A DNA stretch of 15,299 nt from Deltaproteobacteria bacterium. GTDB lineage: Bacteria > Desulfobacterota > Desulfobacteria > Desulfobacterales > JAUVGT01. Position numbers and translations under genes: made by a program. This document shows, in pieces, positions 1 to 8,751 of the stretch. The stretch is taken from the NCBI GenBank assembly GCA_030593645.1, contig JAUVGT010000062.1:1-15299 (forward strand). Reading direction: 5' to 3'. Position 1 is the stretch's first letter. Each line of letters starts with the position of its first letter. The notes beneath the pieces were generated by a model that made no database searches, was not told where the DNA came from, and saw only the letters and a program-made list of their open reading frames with translations.

Positions 1-139
1 AAAGTCCGAATTAGACGGTTTCGTAAAGAGTTCAAATTCAAGGCGTGCAATTTTTGTAATGATGAAGCGTACTTATCGTACGTTGAATCATTGCAAAATG
101 CAGCACAACGCAGAAGTTGGACTTTTTACGAAACCGTCA
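1..139. repeat. Foldback (MITE-like) repeat element, copy 1
   Basis: This stretch matches 13652-13790 at about 130 of 139 positions by eye, in the same orientation. The element folds on itself: the outer arms 14-31 and 121-138 are complementary apart from one position, 45-48 pairs with 103-106, and 51-72 pairs with 78-99 around a tiny loop at 73-77. Differences between the copies include compensatory base-pair changes (55/95 and 61/89), so the hairpin rather than a coding sequence seems to be kept. It has no ORF of its own and may begin before the window. A non-autonomous palindromic element is the most likely reading; a structured RNA is possible. Confidence 0.8.
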
Positions 140-338
140 TTATTGGCTGATGGGTAAATATTCAGGAGATAGAACCCGCAGGGAGAATCTATAGCACACA
201 ATTGAGATAAATGCATGGGATTAAGTCATTCGGAATTCGGAGTCGATCATTAGGGCAGACACACAGGTCTGCCTCTACAGTTTTATAACCAATATTTTTT
301 CGTGTATTTCGTGGTTTCAAAACATTCCTTAAAAATTA
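140..338. other. Intergenic stretch with a short hairpin, no gene
   Basis: No convincing coding region on either strand. It holds a perfect 7-bp inverted repeat (254-260 with 267-273, loop of six bases) and the short motif TCGGAATTCGG (230-240), which recurs at 8880-8890 and 12954-12964. These look like dispersed non-coding repeats rather than genes. Confidence 0.5.
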
Positions 339-366
339 AGCCGGCATAAAAATACATATGCCGGCT
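339..366 (-). terminator. Rho-independent terminator of the tmc/response-regulator operon
   Basis: A perfect 9-bp stem (AGCCGGCAT with ATGCCGGCT) encloses a 10-base loop. On the minus strand it is followed by a T-rich run (TAATTTTTAAGG). It lies about 40 bases past the response-regulator stop codon, as expected for the operon end. Confidence 0.8.
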
Positions 367-407
367 CTAATATTCTATACAACAGCTGAAAGATAATTTC
401 GTTTTTT

Positions 408-758
408 TTATCCGATGGTCCGCTTTACAATACCCAGCAGCTTATCCGCATCAAATGGCTTGGCCACAAATGCCACTGCATCTTTTATGGCATGGTCACC
501 GTCAATCCCGCTGACCACAATCACGGGTGTGTCTTTCAGGTCTTTGTCTTTTCGCAGTTTTCTGTAAAAGCGGGGACCCCATTCCCCGGGCATCTCAAGG
601 TCCAGAGATATCAGGTCCGGTTTTTCCTTTTTGACCTGCTCCAGTCCTTCCAGGCTGGATGTGGCAGTGCATGTTTCATAACCATTATCGTTAAATAAGG
701 TCTCTAAATACTTTACAATAACAGGATCATCATCGATGATTAATATTTTTTTTGCCAT
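408..758 (-). CDS. Single-domain CheY/DivK-like response regulator
   Basis: A 116-residue stand-alone receiver domain with no output domain. The acidic pocket D9/D10, phospho-acceptor D53 (in LDLEMP), the switch serine S83 (VVSG) and K100 (AKPFD) are all present, so it should be phosphorylated by a histidine kinase that lies elsewhere. An AGAGAGG ribosome-binding site precedes the ATG. It is last in the tmc gene run, 153 bases after tmcA and just before a terminator. From memory, Desulfovibrio vulgaris also has DivK-type regulators near its tmc genes, so a link between this regulator and the Tmc complex is plausible but inferred. Its partner and output cannot be told from the sequence. Confidence 0.9.
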   Translation of the reverse strand: MAKKILIIDDDPVIVKYLETLFNDNGYETCTATSSLEGLEQVKKEKPDLISLDLEMPGEWGPRFYRKLRKDKDLKDTPVIVVSGIDGDHAIKDAVAFVAKPFDADKLLGIVKRTIG

Positions 759-911
759 GGCAGACCTCTCTTCATTTATATTAAATTAAATAATAGCTCT
801 TTCTCTCTATTTACCCAAATCGTTTGAAACCCTTCATGGAATGCTGGAATTATGGAAAGGTGAATCCCCATTATTTCATTGATCCTCCGATTCTTATTTT
901 TATCGGTACTA

Positions 912-1313
912 TCATTTCCCGGCAGCAGGATTATTCACATGACATTCACCGCACATCACAGGGCCCTTCTTTTCCTTGACATGGCACCCCTTACAGTTTG
1001 TATGGAACGCCTTCATCAGGGCAAGTTTACTTCCTGAAGCTTTTTCCGCGTGACAGTCCGAGCACATCTGATCCTCTGATGATTCATCTTCGATTTTCTT
1101 ACCATCTTCATCATAAACATGGTGGCACTCACTGCATTCTTCAAGTTCGGCATTCTCATTGTGTTCATCATGAGCGAATAGGGACGGGGCTCTTTCCGGT
1201 TTAGCAAAGGCACTGTTATCCACGAATTTTATATCTTCCTGTGAATATGCTGCCATGAAGACAAACACGGAAAAAAATAATAATATTGCTATGAATATGG
1301 TGCGTTTTTTCAT
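912..1313 (-). CDS. tmcA: TmcA, periplasmic tetrahaem type II cytochrome c3
   Basis: A 133-residue exported cytochrome. Residues 1-24 form a signal peptide (KKR, then a long hydrophobic stretch ending MAAYS). Four CXXCH haem motifs follow: CSECH (60-64), CSDCH (84-88), CKGCH (107-111) and CGECH (121-125). H48, H51, H65 and H104 are the likely distal ligands, giving the bis-histidine haems of class III cytochromes. The region before haem 1 is rich in Glu and Asp, as in the acidic type II cytochrome c3 of the Tmc complex. It should take electrons from periplasmic hydrogenase/formate dehydrogenase cytochromes, or give electrons to them, and exchange with TmcC. Strong AAGGAGAAGG ribosome-binding site; 20 bases after tmcB. 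The stop is a tandem TGA TAG. Confidence 0.95.
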   Translation of the reverse strand: MKKRTIFIAILLFFSVFVFMAAYSQEDIKFVDNSAFAKPERAPSLFAHDEHNENAELEECSECHHVYDEDGKKIEDESSEDQMCSDCHAEKASGSKLALMKAFHTNCKGCHVKEKKGPVMCGECHVNNPAAGK

Positions 1314-1333
1314 TTATACCTTCTCCTTATTAA

Positions 1334-2680
1334 TTAACCGTCAATTGCTCCGGGTTTTTCCATGGCTTCATATATTATGTCTCCGAAAAATTTGATATCC
1401 ATGCCGATTTCATAGTGGGTGACGATATCGTGGAGACCGCTGTGGCAATTATGACAGGGCGTGATTAATGTTTCCGCCCCATCAGTCTTGGCCCTGAAAA
1501 GCTGATCCGCCTTTACTTTATTGCCTTTGATACGTTTCATCTTGTATGGCGGCCCGCAGTTAATAACTCCACCACCCGCGCAGCAGCAGTAATTATGCTC
1601 CCGGTTCGGGTGCATTTCGATAACTTCTTCACAAATTGCGTGAGCAACATAACGGGCCTTTTCCTCCAGCCCCCCACCCCGGACTACGTTGCAGGGATCA
1701 TGGAGCGTCACAGGTGTTGCATACTTTTTGGCGATTTTTATCTTTCCCGCTTTTAATAATTCATAATAAAATTCAATCGCGTGCACAATCGGTATGGGGG
1801 GCATTTTCCATCCCAGCCAACGGTTTCCCATATCATAGACCGAACGGAAGGCATGTCCGCATTCTCCCATGACAATCTTTTTAACTTTAAGTCTTGCGGC
1901 TGTTTCAAAATGGGATCTTTTTAATCTCCCCATCAGTTCGTTATCGCCGGTAAACATGGCCATATCGCTGTTGTCCCAGCCGGGTGTGGCCGGCATGGTC
2001 CAGTTAACTCCGGCAACGTCCATGATCACCGCGGCCTGATAGATCAGCTGCGCCTGGAACTTGGGTTCCGGTGCGATAACGGAATACATGATATCCGCGC
2101 CTTCCTTTTCAAGAGGGATGCGCAATGTCGGGATCTCGGCCTGTGCCTCTTCTTCCTGCCATTGCAGGGTATCCGGCCATTCATCATCTTTAACCCACAT
2201 CTGATTCATGGTCACCGAATGGCTGTGCGCGGTGTCCTGAATATATAATGGTGTGATCCCCAGCTTATGAATAATCCGCCGCACGACGGTCATAATATAA
2301 GCAATGTCGATACCAAACGGACAATACTGGGCGCATCGCTTACACAAATTACATTCCGTGTGCGCGATTTCAACCGCCCGTCTCATAAATTCGGGTGAAA
2401 CCTTTCCCTTTTTCTTCAACATTTCCCACATGGTCTGTTTAACTTTTCCCACAGGTGAAAACTTAGGATCGTTCCCCTGCGAAAGATAATAATGACAAGC
2501 CTCGCTGCATAACCCGCAGTGAATGCATGTCTCGACGTATGCTTTGAGACGGGCTCCTGTTTCAACTTTAATGACGCTGTTTATTGTATGTTTTATCTTA
2601 TCTTCCGTAAGCCTGGCAATTCCCACATCAATTCCCTGATCGACCACCTTTTCTTGTTCTTTTTTTGCAGGTTCCGACAT
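1334..2680 (-). CDS. tmcB: TmcB, HdrD-like iron-sulfur protein with CCG domain
   Basis: A 448-residue cytoplasmic subunit of the Tmc complex. Two [4Fe-4S] motifs lie at C52-C55-C58-C62 and C110-C113-C116-C120 (the last followed by Pro), as in HdrC/GlpC-type ferredoxin domains. The C-terminal half is a CCG (cysteine-rich) domain like HdrB/HdrD: C330, the C365-C367 cluster before AGGG, and C408-x-x-C411, with a partial first CCG element at C274 (GECGHAF). In HdrB such domains hold the noncubane clusters that reduce disulfides. The expected role is electron exchange between a cytoplasmic thiol/disulfide or iron-sulfur partner and TmcC. The ribosome-binding site AAGGAGG lies 8 bases before ATG. 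No HdrB or HdrC is present in this window, so TmcB is the only CCG protein near the HdrA genes. Confidence 0.93.
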   Translation of the reverse strand: MSEPAKKEQEKVVDQGIDVGIARLTEDKIKHTINSVIKVETGARLKAYVETCIHCGLCSEACHYYLSQGNDPKFSPVGKVKQTMWEMLKKKGKVSPEFMRRAVEIAHTECNLCKRCAQYCPFGIDIAYIMTVVRRIIHKLGITPLYIQDTAHSHSVTMNQMWVKDDEWPDTLQWQEEEAQAEIPTLRIPLEKEGADIMYSVIAPEPKFQAQLIYQAAVIMDVAGVNWTMPATPGWDNSDMAMFTGDNELMGRLKRSHFETAARLKVKKIVMGECGHAFRSVYDMGNRWLGWKMPPIPIVHAIEFYYELLKAGKIKIAKKYATPVTLHDPCNVVRGGGLEEKARYVAHAICEEVIEMHPNREHNYCCCAGGGVINCGPPYKMKRIKGNKVKADQLFRAKTDGAETLITPCHNCHSGLHDIVTHYEIGMDIKFFGDIIYEAMEKPGAIDG

Positions 2681-2751
2681 GATTCGAACCTCCTTGTTTA
2701 TGATATCAGTATAAATTCAACAGCGGTTATTTCTTTCCGCATCTGTATTGT

Positions 2752-3411
2752 CTACCAGTCCTTGGAATGTCTTACCCCGCCAAACTCGGAACCCATATAC
2801 GCCCTTGTAAACGGAGACAGGAGCATGTGTCTCAGCCGTGTAAAGGGAATGGCCATCAGCATGATTTCTCCGGAAATGATATGGAATATCATCATGTTGG
2901 GATACGCAAACCATTGATGATAAGCTATAAAACCCGTGATAAAGGGGGCGGCCACAATGGCCAGTATTACATAATCTGATGCTGATGTGACAAATTTGAC
3001 TTCCGGAAGCACCACTCTTCGGATCAAAAAAAATATACTTCCCGCGATTACGATCACGGTCATAATATCTCCGATAGTGTCGCTGAAAGACCACCATGAA
3101 ATATTCCATGATTCATCAATGAGAACACTATGGGCTAAAATAAATAAAGGAGCAACGATCAGGCATATATGAAATGCAAATGTGACCACAGTTAAAACAG
3201 GATGCTTTCGCCAGTTTACCGTTGCAAAAGGTATGCTCCATCGAATGATGGAACGCAAACTGTATTTGAAACTCATGTAATCAAAAATAAATTTCTCTTT
3301 TTTATTCACAAGCATTATCAGACTGATTACTCTGTACAGGCTGCCTGCGATGAATACGATAAAAGCCACCCATACAAGAGGTCCGCTTACAAAATTATAT
3401 ACATCATGCAT
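2752..3411 (-). CDS. tmcC: TmcC, NarI-like membrane cytochrome b subunit
   Basis: A 219-residue integral membrane protein with about five hydrophobic segments (roughly 11-33, 72-95, 112-132, 145-165 and 173-195). Histidines in or near the helices (H81, H94, H165, H177, H195) are candidate b-haem ligands. This fits the membrane cytochrome b of the Tmc complex, which links TmcB in the cytoplasm with TmcA in the periplasm. I chose the ATG at 3409-3411 (MHDVYNF): a GGGGG ribosome-binding site lies just upstream and it begins 10 bases after the tmcD stop. The longer open frame up to 3561 overlaps tmcD and adds an unrelated N-terminus. 71 bases separate it from tmcB. Confidence 0.92.
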   Translation of the reverse strand: MHDVYNFVSGPLVWVAFIVFIAGSLYRVISLIMLVNKKEKFIFDYMSFKYSLRSIIRWSIPFATVNWRKHPVLTVVTFAFHICLIVAPLFILAHSVLIDESWNISWWSFSDTIGDIMTVIVIAGSIFFLIRRVVLPEVKFVTSASDYVILAIVAAPFITGFIAYHQWFAYPNMMIFHIISGEIMLMAIPFTRLRHMLLSPFTRAYMGSEFGGVRHSKDW

Positions 3412-3421
3412 TTTTCCCCCT

Positions 3422-4684
3422 TTAACCAGCCAGTTCAGTAACGGGCATGATACGACGATAATAGTTACCGTTTTCAATTGTTCTAAAAAGAATTTTATTT
3501 CCGTCCGGACTGAAAACCGGATCCCAGGCCGCTTCACATTTATGAGACCAAACACGGTCATTTAACACCACGGTATATTTGCCTTTCTTTTCAACCCTGG
3601 ACGCAACATACTGGTTATCCGGACTGAATACCGGTTTCCAGGCCATATCAAACGTATTGTTCCATACTTTTCCATCCACAACTATTTTCCAGGTTTCACC
3701 CTCTTTGGCCACAGCAGCAAGCCTTTCGCCATCCGAACTGAATGCCAAATCCGTGACAAGATCTCTAAATGTCACTTTCCATGGAATACCATCTATTGCA
3801 ACGGTCCATTTACCATAGGAAGGCGCGACAACCGCTGCCAGTTTTTTACCATCCGGGCTGAATACCTGATTCCACAGCTGTACAAAACGTCTGTCCCAGA
3901 TCAGTTTATTATCTTCTGCCATGGCCCACTTGCCTTCTACCCTGACAGGTGCCACAACCGTATTGTTTTCAGGATGAAATATCGGCTCCCATACACTGGT
4001 ATATGTTTTGTCCCAGGGTTTGCCGTTGACCGCGATGGTGTAATCATAAAGATTAAGCCGGACTTCAGCCGCCAGACTCTTTCCATCCGGACTGATCGCC
4101 ATATTCCAGACATTGACAAATTTCGTGTCCCAGGCTTTCCCATCCAGGGCTGCCGTGTAGGCCCCTTCCTGGAATTTATGTATTTCACCGGAATCGAACT
4201 CTCCCACCTGAACCGAAGCGGCAGTTTTCGATCCATCTGAGCTGAGAGTATAATTAGTCATGTTCGGATAAGTCTGCTTCCAGGCAATGCCATTTACGGC
4301 CATACTATACTTCATATCCTGCTGCACTGCTACCGCGATGTTCTTCCCGTCAGAACTAAACATCGTGTTCCAGGCATAACCGTACTTGTCTTCCCAGGGT
4401 GTTCCGTCAACCGCAAGGGTCCATTCCCCCATTTCAGATATCAAAGCCGTGAGCCGGCCGTCAGGAGAAAACCTGAGATACCATACTTTATCAAATGTGT
4501 TTTCCCATGTTTCACCATTGACGCACACATTGAACTCACCTTCATCAACGTTAACCACTGCGGCAATCTTTTCACCATCGGGGCTCGCATAAGGTTCTTC
4601 GACCCATTTAAATTTATTTTTCCAGTCGTCGAACTCAATCACTTTTTCGCTGGTTTCCCAATCCCAGCTCTTAGAGTCAATCAT
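3422..4684 (-). CDS. tmcD: TmcD, Trp-rich WD40-like repeat subunit of Tmc
   Basis: A 420-residue protein with no signal peptide, built of about ten repeats of 40-50 residues. Each repeat holds an FSPDG-type turn followed by a hydrophobic strand (for example KKLAAVV) and then a GKWTVAVDG-x-x-W unit. The repeats suggest a beta-propeller, perhaps with more than the usual seven or eight blades or with paired blades. High tryptophan content and position in front of tmcC identify it as TmcD, the cytoplasmic Trp-rich subunit whose function is unknown. It probably scaffolds TmcB. It is the first gene of the operon, with a strong AAGGAGGGGG ribosome-binding site right before ATG and a sigma70-like promoter 50-80 bases upstream. 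Confidence 0.9.
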   Translation of the reverse strand: MIDSKSWDWETSEKVIEFDDWKNKFKWVEEPYASPDGEKIAAVVNVDEGEFNVCVNGETWENTFDKVWYLRFSPDGRLTALISEMGEWTLAVDGTPWEDKYGYAWNTMFSSDGKNIAVAVQQDMKYSMAVNGIAWKQTYPNMTNYTLSSDGSKTAASVQVGEFDSGEIHKFQEGAYTAALDGKAWDTKFVNVWNMAISPDGKSLAAEVRLNLYDYTIAVNGKPWDKTYTSVWEPIFHPENNTVVAPVRVEGKWAMAEDNKLIWDRRFVQLWNQVFSPDGKKLAAVVAPSYGKWTVAIDGIPWKVTFRDLVTDLAFSSDGERLAAVAKEGETWKIVVDGKVWNNTFDMAWKPVFSPDNQYVASRVEKKGKYTVVLNDRVWSHKCEAAWDPVFSPDGNKILFRTIENGNYYRRIMPVTELAG

Positions 4685-4735
4685 ACCCCCTCCTTATGAT
4701 TATCAAATAGAATATCTACTCCATAACTTCTATGG

Positions 4736-4764
4736 AAATTACAAAAACAAAACTGTTCTGTCAA
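4736..4764 (-). promoter_or_regulatory. Sigma70-like promoter of the tmc operon
   Basis: On the minus strand a perfect -35 box TTGACA (4759-4764) is followed, after exactly 17 bases, by TAATTT (4736-4741) as a weak -10 box. This predicts a transcript start near 4728 and a leader of about 45 bases before tmcD. The AT-rich surroundings support it. A second weaker possibility is the TATTATAT stretch around 4790. Confidence 0.55.
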
Positions 4765-4803
4765 CCCGGAAGCCAATTAAAAATCATATAATACAAACAA
4801 CTT

Positions 4804-4861
4804 ACACATTGTAGCACTTCATAATTACAAACTTCGAGCTTTTAACCCACACATTGTAGCA
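4804..4861. repeat. Pair of 13-bp direct repeats upstream of tmc promoter
   Basis: ACACATTGTAGCA occurs at 4804-4816 and again at 4849-4861, 45 bases apart. On the minus strand each copy reads TGCTACAATGTGT and so holds a TACAAT box. They sit 40-100 bases upstream of the predicted tmc -35 box, a place suited to an activator or repressor site. No regulator can be named. The gap 4685-4924 holds no gene. Confidence 0.45.
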
Positions 4862-4924
4862 GTTAAGATTTCGGACTTTTTACTTCAGGATGAAGGACGG
4901 AATTGGAAAAGATTTCGTTCCTGG

Positions 4925-5722
4925 TTATTCCCTATTTAAACTTTGTTTAACGTTTTTGCGCAAGCCCTTAATGCGAGCATCATCTTTGATGGAAACAGCA
5001 GATCGATTTTGAATGCCTTTGATGCAGCTTCCCTGGGAGATGGAATTTTCAATCTCCTTTGAATGATCAGGTTCCAGCATGCTGTATAATTGTTTTTTAA
5101 ATTGATTATGCTGCTTTTTTGAAAAAGGACTCAATCTGGAATAGATATCAATAAATATCTCTGCTTTTGGTTTAAAAAACTGTTTATCGATCTCATAACG
5201 GGTAAAGTGGCGAAAATTCCGAAGACGCATGTTAAAACTCAGGCTTCTTTTTTTTATTCTCATGTCGGACACATCGATCAGACCGAAAGTTCCATTCGGT
5301 AAAACGATGATATTTGCAAAATGGATCGATCTAAAAAAAACACCCTTTCTATGGATATCAGCTATAAATTCTGCAAGATTGCCAATGAATCGATCTGCAG
5401 CGGGTTTTTCCGAAAAATAATCCCGAAGGGTTATTCCTTTAAGAGATTTGTACAGAACCGCTGTTTTTTTAATATGCCGAATTTTATATGTACCAAGTAC
5501 CGATACTGTTGGGATTCCCATATCATTGAGTTATTTTGAATTTTTATCAAAACGCACGGAGTATGGATATATCCGTGCCGATGATAACAAACGTTTAACA
5601 CGAAACAGTTTGAGTATTAATCCATCCCGGAGTAAATATACCTTGGTACCCGATCGATCTTCTGACAGTACACCGGAACCTTTAATTAAATTCTCAAAAT
5701 CGGCTTTTGACAGTTTTTTCAT
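4925..5722 (-). pseudogene. Kinase-fold protein gene broken by an in-frame TAA
   Basis: Two reading-frame pieces in the same frame, 5531-5722 and 4925-5530, form one kinase-like protein (about 265 codons) separated by a single TAA at 5531-5533. The first piece has the N-lobe (GTKVYLL, then LILKLF, with a possible nucleotide-binding lysine) and runs up to YPYSVRF. The second resumes at GIPTVSV and holds a catalytic-loop-like stretch (IHRKGVFFRSIHFANIIV) and LIDVSD, which may be the metal-binding segment. This resembles the small bacterial lipopolysaccharide-kinase/'toluene tolerance' family. The continuity across the TAA argues for a point mutation rather than two genes. The start ATG (5720-5722) is 8 bases after the fdhA stop and has no clear ribosome-binding site. 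A sequencing error is also possible. Confidence 0.7.
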
Positions 5723-5730
5723 ATTTAAAA

Positions 5731-7773
5731 TCAATTATAACTTACCTTTTCCAGTTTCACAGCGCAAACCTTATACTCCGGTATTTTTACAACAGGATCA
5801 AATGCCGGATTTGTAAGAACATTTGCAGGACATTCAACAAAATGAAACGGCATGAATACAAGTCCCGGTCTTACCCTGTCGGTGATCAGGGTTCTGGCTG
5901 TGATACTTCCGCGGCGCGATATAATGCGAATCATATCGCCCAGGCCAACGCCTATATTTTTGGCGTCTTCAGGATGTATTTCCAGGTATCCTTCTTTGAT
6001 CTCCTCATCAAGAGAAGGGGAAACCCGCGTCATCGTTCCGGTATGATAATGGGCATAAACACGACCGGTTGTCATCCATAGAGGAAAATCATCATCAACA
6101 ACTTCAGCCGGAGGTTTGTGTTCGATTGCGTGAAACACACCTTTTCCCCGCGTAAATTTGTCTTTATGGAGAAACTGGGTTCCGGGATGATCAAGATTTG
6201 GACATGGCCATTGTAAGCCGTCCCCGGATAGTCGTTTATAGGTAATACCACCATAAGAAGGAGTAACGTCTGATATTTCCTTCATGATATCTTCAGGAGA
6301 ATCATAATCCATCTGAAAACCGAACCGGTTGGACAGATCCTGAATAATCTGCCAGTCAGTGCGCGAATCTCCTACCGGATCTATGGCACGCCTGACCCGA
6401 AGTACACGCCTTTCAGTATTTGTAAATGTCCCTTCCTTTTCAGCAAAAGAAGCTCCGGGCAAAACAACATGGGCCAGTTGCGCGGTCGGAGTCATGAAGA
6501 TGTCCTGTACCACAAGCAATTCCGCCGCTTTCAGAGCTTTTTCCACATGAACAGTATCCGGGTCACTCAGCATGGGATTTTCGCCTACCACATATAAAGC
6601 CTTTACAGAACCGGTGTCAAGCCCTTTCAGCATGTCCGGTATGGTCAAACCCGGCTTTTCTGAAAGTTCCGCATTCCAGGCGGATTCAAATTTTTCACGG
6701 ATGGCTGGACCATTGACCGCCTGATAGCCGGGATAGACATTGGGAAGACCGCCCATATCACATGCCCCCTGGACATTGTTCTGCCCGCGCAGGGGGTTAA
6801 CGCCTGTGGATGAACGACCGATATTTCCCGTCAGCATGGCCAGGTTTGCCAAAGATTTTACATTATCAACACCACTGGTGTGCTGGGTAATACCCATGCA
6901 ATAAACGATCGAGCCTTTTTTTGCGGAACCAAAACATTCCGCAATCCTGATAATATTTTCAGGGGATACCCCTGTTATTTCCGATGCTTTTTCAGGAGTA
7001 TAATGATCAATGACTTTCTTGAATGCTTCAAACCCTTCGGTACGGCTTTCAACAAACTTAAGATCATGCTGATTATTACGAATAATCACATTCATGATGC
7101 CGTTCAGCAGCGCCACGTCCGTTCCCAGGTTCTGGTGTACGCGAATATCGGCCATTTCAGCAATCTGAATGTTCCGCGGATCAGCCACAATCAATTTGGC
7201 GCCTTTTTGTACAGCCCGATTGATCCGCATCGCCACAAGGGGATGTGAAGAAGTGGTATTGGATCCCGTGATGAAGATACAGTCAGAATCTTCCAGCTCG
7301 GCAACAGAATTTGTCATCGCCCCGCTGCCGAATGCCGCGGCAAGACCTGCCACAGTAGAAGAATGTCAGAGCCGGGCGCAATGATCGATGTTGTTGGTGC
7401 CGACCGCCGCTCGAGCGAATTTCTGGAGTAGGAAGTTTTCCTCGTTCGTTACCTTGGCTGAAGTCAGGAATGCGATACTGTCATTTCCGTGCTTTTCTTT
7501 GATCGATTTTATCCTGGATGCTGTGAAATCAAGAGCCTCATCCCATGTCACTTCTGTCAAATCCCCGTTTTTTCTAAGCATGGGCCGGGTCAGCCGTTTG
7601 GGGCTCTGAACAAATTCATGCACGTTCCAACCCTTAATACACAGTTTTCCTTCGTTGATCGGACTGGTTTTACAGGGAATGGTGCCTGTAATTCGACCAT
7701 CCATTACTTCCAGGTACATATTACATCCGCATCCGCAATAGGTACAAGTTGTCAGTACGGTTTTATAATCCAT
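5731..7773 (-). CDS. fdhA: Selenocysteine formate dehydrogenase catalytic subunit
   Basis: A 680-residue molybdopterin (Mo or W) formate dehydrogenase when the UGA at 7366-7368 is read as Sec136. The context CARL-U-HSSTVAGLA is the active-site signature of the FdhF/FdhA family. The N-terminus has the [4Fe-4S] motif C10, C13, C17, C45. The pterin-binding domains follow (including GVNPLRGQNNVQGACDMGG and NTERRVLRVRRAIDP), and the last 110 residues match the dinucleotide-binding domain. There is no Tat signal, so it acts in the cytoplasm, interconverting formate and CO2. It starts with ATG after a GAGGT ribosome-binding site, 49 bases downstream of the FdhB-like gene. Gene callers that stop at UGA give two fragments (7366-7773 and 5731-7353). 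The true stop is TGA at 5731-5733, soon followed by TAA in the same frame. Confidence 0.96.
7337..7353 (-). promoter_or_regulatory. bSECIS hairpin of fdhA
   Basis: Just after the UGA (7366-7368), a 6-bp stem with one wobble pair (GTGGCA with TGCCGC) closes a GGTCT loop. The E. coli fdhF SECIS has a GGUCU loop at, as I recall it, the same distance from its UGA. It lies inside the coding sequence, as bacterial SelB-dependent elements do. Confidence 0.85.
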
Positions 7774-7822
7774 TAAATTACCTCAGGTAGAAACAATTTG
7801 CGCGGCGCACATCGCTGTTGGA

Positions 7823-8614
7823 TTACTGATCTAAAACATTCAATGGTGATTTTGCGTCCGGCTGATATCCGGCCTGAAAATCGAATTCTTTTTTTACAAT
7901 GTCGGCCACTTTTTTATAAAGTGTCCTCAGTGGAATATCCGCGGGGCACGCTTCAGCGCACAAACCGCAGTCGACGCACCTGTCCGCCATGTGAACCGCC
8001 CGGATCAGATGAAAAATCGGATTTTCAGGCGGGATATCACCTTTCCCAACAAGATCACCACACTCTAAACTGCATTCCCTGCAAATACACATGGGGCAGA
8101 TATCTCTGCAGCCATAGCATTTAATGCACCTGGCAAATTCGTTCATCCAGTATTCAAAACGTTTCCCAATATCGAGACCGGCTATCCGGGCCAGTGTTTG
8201 ATTTGAATATCCTTCTGCTTGCCCATCAACGGCACGATTTTCCGGGTAGGGCCGACTACACTCACAGGCTTCAGCCAGCTCGGGCGGACACGGAATCCCC
8301 ACCGGGATGACTTTTTCAGGATCAAGCTGGTTTAAGGAATACAGGCCATTCAGACCACGCTGGTCGCATCCCCGCACCAGTACTCCCAATATTTCATCGG
8401 GATAATGGGATAACAGATGGATCAATATCCTGTTTAAAGGGTATCTGGCATCGCCCGGTTTTTTATAATCGCCCAGGTTCATAGAATCCATGTCTTCCGC
8501 ATCACAAAAAAGATAAGGAGCGATATGACCGTCGATTTCACGAAGCCCCAGAAAACCTTTAATTGTTCCCGATGTTAATAATTCCCTGACTTGTTTTTTG
8601 ATCTCTTCAATCAT
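7823..8614 (-). CDS. FrhB/FdhB-like iron-sulfur protein, Fdh partner
   Basis: About 263 residues. The first half resembles the coenzyme F420 hydrogenase/dehydrogenase beta family (FrhB/FdhB), with GFLGLRE near the start, then LVRGCDQRGL, and a C-x-C-x-x-PYP segment. The second half has two ferredoxin-like [4Fe-4S] motifs: C163-C166-C169-C173P with extra cysteines C176, C178, C181, and C213-C216-C219-C223P. It lies 49 bases upstream of fdhA and probably passes electrons between the formate dehydrogenase and the HdrA/MvhD proteins. It may bind a flavin, but F420 use is not implied in this lineage. I chose ATG 8612-8614 because GGGA lies 7 bases before it. ATG 8618-8620 is also possible; the open frame further up runs into a repeat. 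Confidence 0.85.
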   Translation of the reverse strand: MIEEIKKQVRELLTSGTIKGFLGLREIDGHIAPYLFCDAEDMDSMNLGDYKKPGDARYPLNRILIHLLSHYPDEILGVLVRGCDQRGLNGLYSLNQLDPEKVIPVGIPCPPELAEACECSRPYPENRAVDGQAEGYSNQTLARIAGLDIGKRFEYWMNEFARCIKCYGCRDICPMCICRECSLECGDLVGKGDIPPENPIFHLIRAVHMADRCVDCGLCAEACPADIPLRTLYKKVADIVKKEFDFQAGYQPDAKSPLNVLDQ

Positions 8615-8680
8615 CGTCATATCCCATATTTTGCTTTGACCACTTCTAAATTTGATGATTTCAAAAAGAACCCGTTTTCC

Positions 8681-8751
8681 CGTCACTCCGGCGGAAGCCG
8701 GAGTCCAGAAGCATTTGAAATTACTGGCTTCCGGCCTCCGCCGGAATGACG
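8681..8751. repeat. REP-like inverted repeat
   Basis: The arms 8681-8704 and 8728-8751 are imperfect inverted copies of a CGTCATTCCGGCGGAGGCCGG-type motif, separated by AT-rich sequence. Such GC-rich palindromes recur in many proteobacterial genomes as REP/foldback sequences. It sits between the double-Sec mvhD and the fdhB-like gene, and may affect mRNA stability. Confidence 0.75.

Noticed and set aside
3412..3561. Longer TmcC start
   Set aside because: It overlaps tmcD by 140 bases and adds a non-homologous N-terminus; the ATG at 3411 has a ribosome-binding site.
4868..4881. AAAAAGTCCGAAAT on minus strand, like the end of the foldback element
   Set aside because: Only about a dozen bases match and there is no partner arm nearby; chance is likely.
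5731..5733. TGA stop of fdhA read as another Sec
   Set aside because: A TAA follows two codons later and the domain is complete, so it is a plain stop.
5732..5734. TTG start for the kinase-like gene
   Set aside because: The ATG four codons later is more likely; TTG overlaps the fdhA stop with no ribosome-binding site.
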